Shown here in pieces: positions 62,289-64,000 of a stretch of DNA of 64,000 nucleotides. Numbering within the stretch: position 1 is the stretch's first letter; the number at the start of each line of letters is the position of its first letter. The position numbers were made by a program, and so were the translations under genes. Below the pieces are notes generated by a model, which saw nothing but the letters and a program-made list of their open reading frames with translations, was not told the origin of the DNA and did no database searches. Source of the stretch: Latrodectus hesperus (taxonomy: Eukaryota; Arthropoda; Arachnida; Araneae; Theridiidae); the NCBI GenBank assembly GCA_037975125.1, contig CM075852.1:10978814-11042813 (forward strand), written 5' to 3'.

Positions 62289-64000
62289 TTAAGTTTGGTT
62301 ATTCAGCATTCTACTGAGACTATCGGCATTCTGATGTAATTTGCCCTTTCTGTGAACAATATCAAAATTTAGGCTTTGAAGCACCAAGGCCCACCTTAAA
62401 AGTCTGGGATTAGATCCTGTATGATGTTTTAACCAAACTAAAGGGTTATGATCAGTTTCGATAATAAATTTATACTGACCATCTAAATAATATTTTAATT
62501 TAGTAACAGCAAAAATTATTGCTGCACATTCCTTTTCTATAGTGCTATAATTTTTCTCAGATTTCGAAAATTTTTTACTCAGAAATAGGATAGGGTGTTC
62601 ATTTTCATTTTGATCTCTCTGAGATAAAACTACACCTATTCCTAAGTTTGAGGCATCACATTGAATGATAAATTGTTTTTGAAAGTCTGGACTGTAAAGT
62701 ACAGGCTTCTTTATTAAAGTGTTCTTTAATTCTATGAATGCCTTTTCGCAGTTATTATTCCATATTACAGTTCCTTTCTTGGACTTCCCTTTTAACAGGT
62801 CGGATAAAGGCGCAGCAACTACCGAAAATTCTGGTATATACTTGCGATAGTACCCAACAAGACCTAGGAAAGCTCGTACTTCGGTTTTGCTTGAGGGACG
62901 TTCGAAATCGGTAATGGCTTTCACTTTAATATCACCTGGTGTTCTTTGACCTTGTCCTACAAAGTGTCCCAAATATTTTACACGAAGTTGAGCGAATTTG
63001 CACTTAAGGGGTTTTACAGTCAATTTTGCAAATCGAATCTTCTCCAGAACACATTTAAGATGTTGGATGTGATCAGACCAGGTAAGTGAATATATAGCTA
63101 TGTCATCTAAATAAGGCACAGCAAAATGTTCGCAATTTTTTAATAAATCAGCCATTAACTTACTGAAATAGTAAGGAGCATTCTTCAAACCGAATGCCAT
63201 TCTCAAAGGTTTATAAACACCAAATGTCGTCGTAAATGCAGCATATCTTTGAGCCTTAGGACTCAAAGGTATCTGCCAATAACCTCGTGTTAAGTCTAAT
63301 AAAGATATGAACTTCGCTTTCGAAACGGATTCAACACGCTCTTCAATATTTGGTAATGGATAATATTGCGTCCTGGTAACTTCATTTAACCTGCGATAAT
63401 CAATGCACGGACGAGGTTCTTTTCCAGGAGCTTCAACTAATATTAAAGGTGATGTGTAATCGGATTCACCTGGTTCCACCACCTTCATTTTCAACATCTT
63501 GTCTACTTCCGATTTCAGAATTTCTGTCTGTCGTGGGGACATTCGATATGGTTTAGCTATAATAGATTTATTAGATTCTAACTCGATGTCCAGTTCAGCC
63601 AGTTCTGTACAACCCGGTTCATTTGAAAAAATATCAATAAATTGAATCAAAAGTCTACTCAATTGTTTCTTCTGATCGTCCTCTAACTTTTCATTAAAAC
63701 AGCTTTCAGGAAAAGTCTCTAAAAGGGTAGATGAATTAATTTCAAAACTTGGGATATCTTCTTTCTCAGAATCAATATCTTCATTATCAGAATTAGAGGT
63801 AAAAATTAAATTAACATCTTCTGGACGCTGAAAATAAGGTTTTAACATATTTACATGGTATACATGTAATTTTTCCTTATCGGGAAATTGTATTACGTAA
63901 TTTGTGTCCGATAGTCGTTTTACTACTTTTCCTGGACCTATCCAATGAACAGAAAATTTGTTTGATCTAGAAGGTGCAACAACTAACACAAGATCATTTT
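62289..64000 (-). CDS. Gmr1-like LTR retrotransposon pol, 3' part: integrase C-terminus, RT, RNase H
   Basis: The frame is open to the window edge (the first visible ATG-free codons continue upstream), so the protein is truncated at its N-terminus by the window. In order: an integrase C-terminal GPF/Y-type module (WIGPGKVVKRL, YHVNMLKPYF, first 55 residues), an acidic linker, reverse transcriptase (residues about 150-400, with YLDD near 295), and RNase H (CDASNLGIGVVL near 445, TDHNPLVWL near 511), then a stop after HQNADSLSRM. Integrase lying upstream of RT is the Gmr1-type order within Ty3/gypsy; the usual order is RT-RNase H-integrase. No stop or frameshift is seen over 570 codons. Confidence 0.88.
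   Translation of the reverse strand, partial: NDLVLVVAPSRSNKFSVHWIGPGKVVKRLSDTNYVIQFPDKEKLHVYHVNMLKPYFQRPEDVNLIFTSNSDNEDIDSEKEDIPSFEINSSTLLETFPESCFNEKLEDDQKKQLSRLLIQFIDIFSNEPGCTELAELDIELESNKSIIAKPYRMSPRQTEILKSEVDKMLKMKVVEPGESDYTSPLILVEAPGKEPRPCIDYRRLNEVTRTQYYPLPNIEERVESVSKAKFISLLDLTRGYWQIPLSPKAQRYAAFTTTFGVYKPLRMAFGLKNAPYYFSKLMADLLKNCEHFAVPYLDDIAIYSLTWSDHIQHLKCVLEKIRFAKLTVKPLKCKFAQLRVKYLGHFVGQGQRTPGDIKVKAITDFERPSSKTEVRAFLGLVGYYRKYIPEFSVVAAPLSDLLKGKSKKGTVIWNNNCEKAFIELKNTLIKKPVLYSPDFQKQFIIQCDASNLGIGVVLSQRDQNENEHPILFLSKKFSKSEKNYSTIEKECAAIIFAVTKLKYYLDGQYKFIIETDHNPLVWLKHHTGSNPRLLRWALVLQSLNFDIVHRKGKLHQNADSLSRMLNNQT

Overview
This is a 64 kb stretch of AT-rich animal (eukaryotic) genomic DNA with no host gene that I can support. 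The content is almost entirely transposable elements and their remains. The mix of long-terminal-repeat (LTR) retrotransposons, LINEs with RNase H-type C-termini ending in a D-L-I/V tail, RTE-like LINEs, Tc1 and pogo/Tigger DNA transposons, a hAT MITE and several tRNA-headed SINE families suggests an arthropod. From remembered family resemblance I think an arachnid, probably a spider; that is inference, not proof. It could be intergenic DNA or a very large intron.

Layout. 1-8.9 kb: a TSD-flanked SINE, then a nearly pristine 6.6 kb Ty3/gypsy element (LTRs 1915-2192 and 8233-8510, one 1540-codon gag-pol ORF on the minus strand), then another SINE. 10.5-12.1 kb: a decayed Tc1-like transposase, a SINE fragment and a LINE tail. 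16.3-19.7 kb: a LINE tail, an old SINE, a 164-bp tandem repeat and a complete but broken Tc1 element with both terminal inverted repeats. 23.7-26.1 kb: LINE tails and SINEs, including a LINE nested in a SINE. 26.1-32.3 kb: AT-rich single-copy-looking DNA. 32.3-35.5 kb: a full-length, dead RTE-like LINE. 35.6-39.5 kb: a near-perfect palindrome, a SINE, a LINE relic and an unclassified 198-bp retroposed unit. 43.7-44.8 kb: a pogo/Tigger deletion derivative with an intact 205-codon ORF. 47.7-48.3 kb: a hAT MITE containing a perfect 60-bp palindrome. 49.1-50.2 kb: a second, decayed Tigger with a LINE nested inside. 50.6-54.4 kb: a decayed Jockey-like LINE with another LINE inserted in it. 55-60.9 kb: SINEs, a 290-bp (TA)n/(GATA)n palindrome, an internally deleted LINE and a Tc3-like relic. 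61.0-64.0 kb: the 3' half of a second LTR retrotransposon whose integrase C-terminal domain lies upstream of reverse transcriptase (Gmr1-like gene order), open at the window edge.

Relations between elements. Several LINE fragments and at least two SINE types end in the same 3' tail (ataagcaacaacaac-like), which suggests the SINEs use the LINE machinery. Target-site duplications found by eye date the nesting order in several places. The best candidates for a second look are the Tigger derivative that kept DNA-binding and C-terminal regions but lost its DDE catalytic core in frame, the perfect palindrome in the hAT MITE, the modular SINEs, and a recurring AGAGGGCGCT-like motif shared by unrelated elements. 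I found no CRISPR array, operon, riboswitch, rRNA or genuine tRNA gene, and no system that I can call new with confidence.
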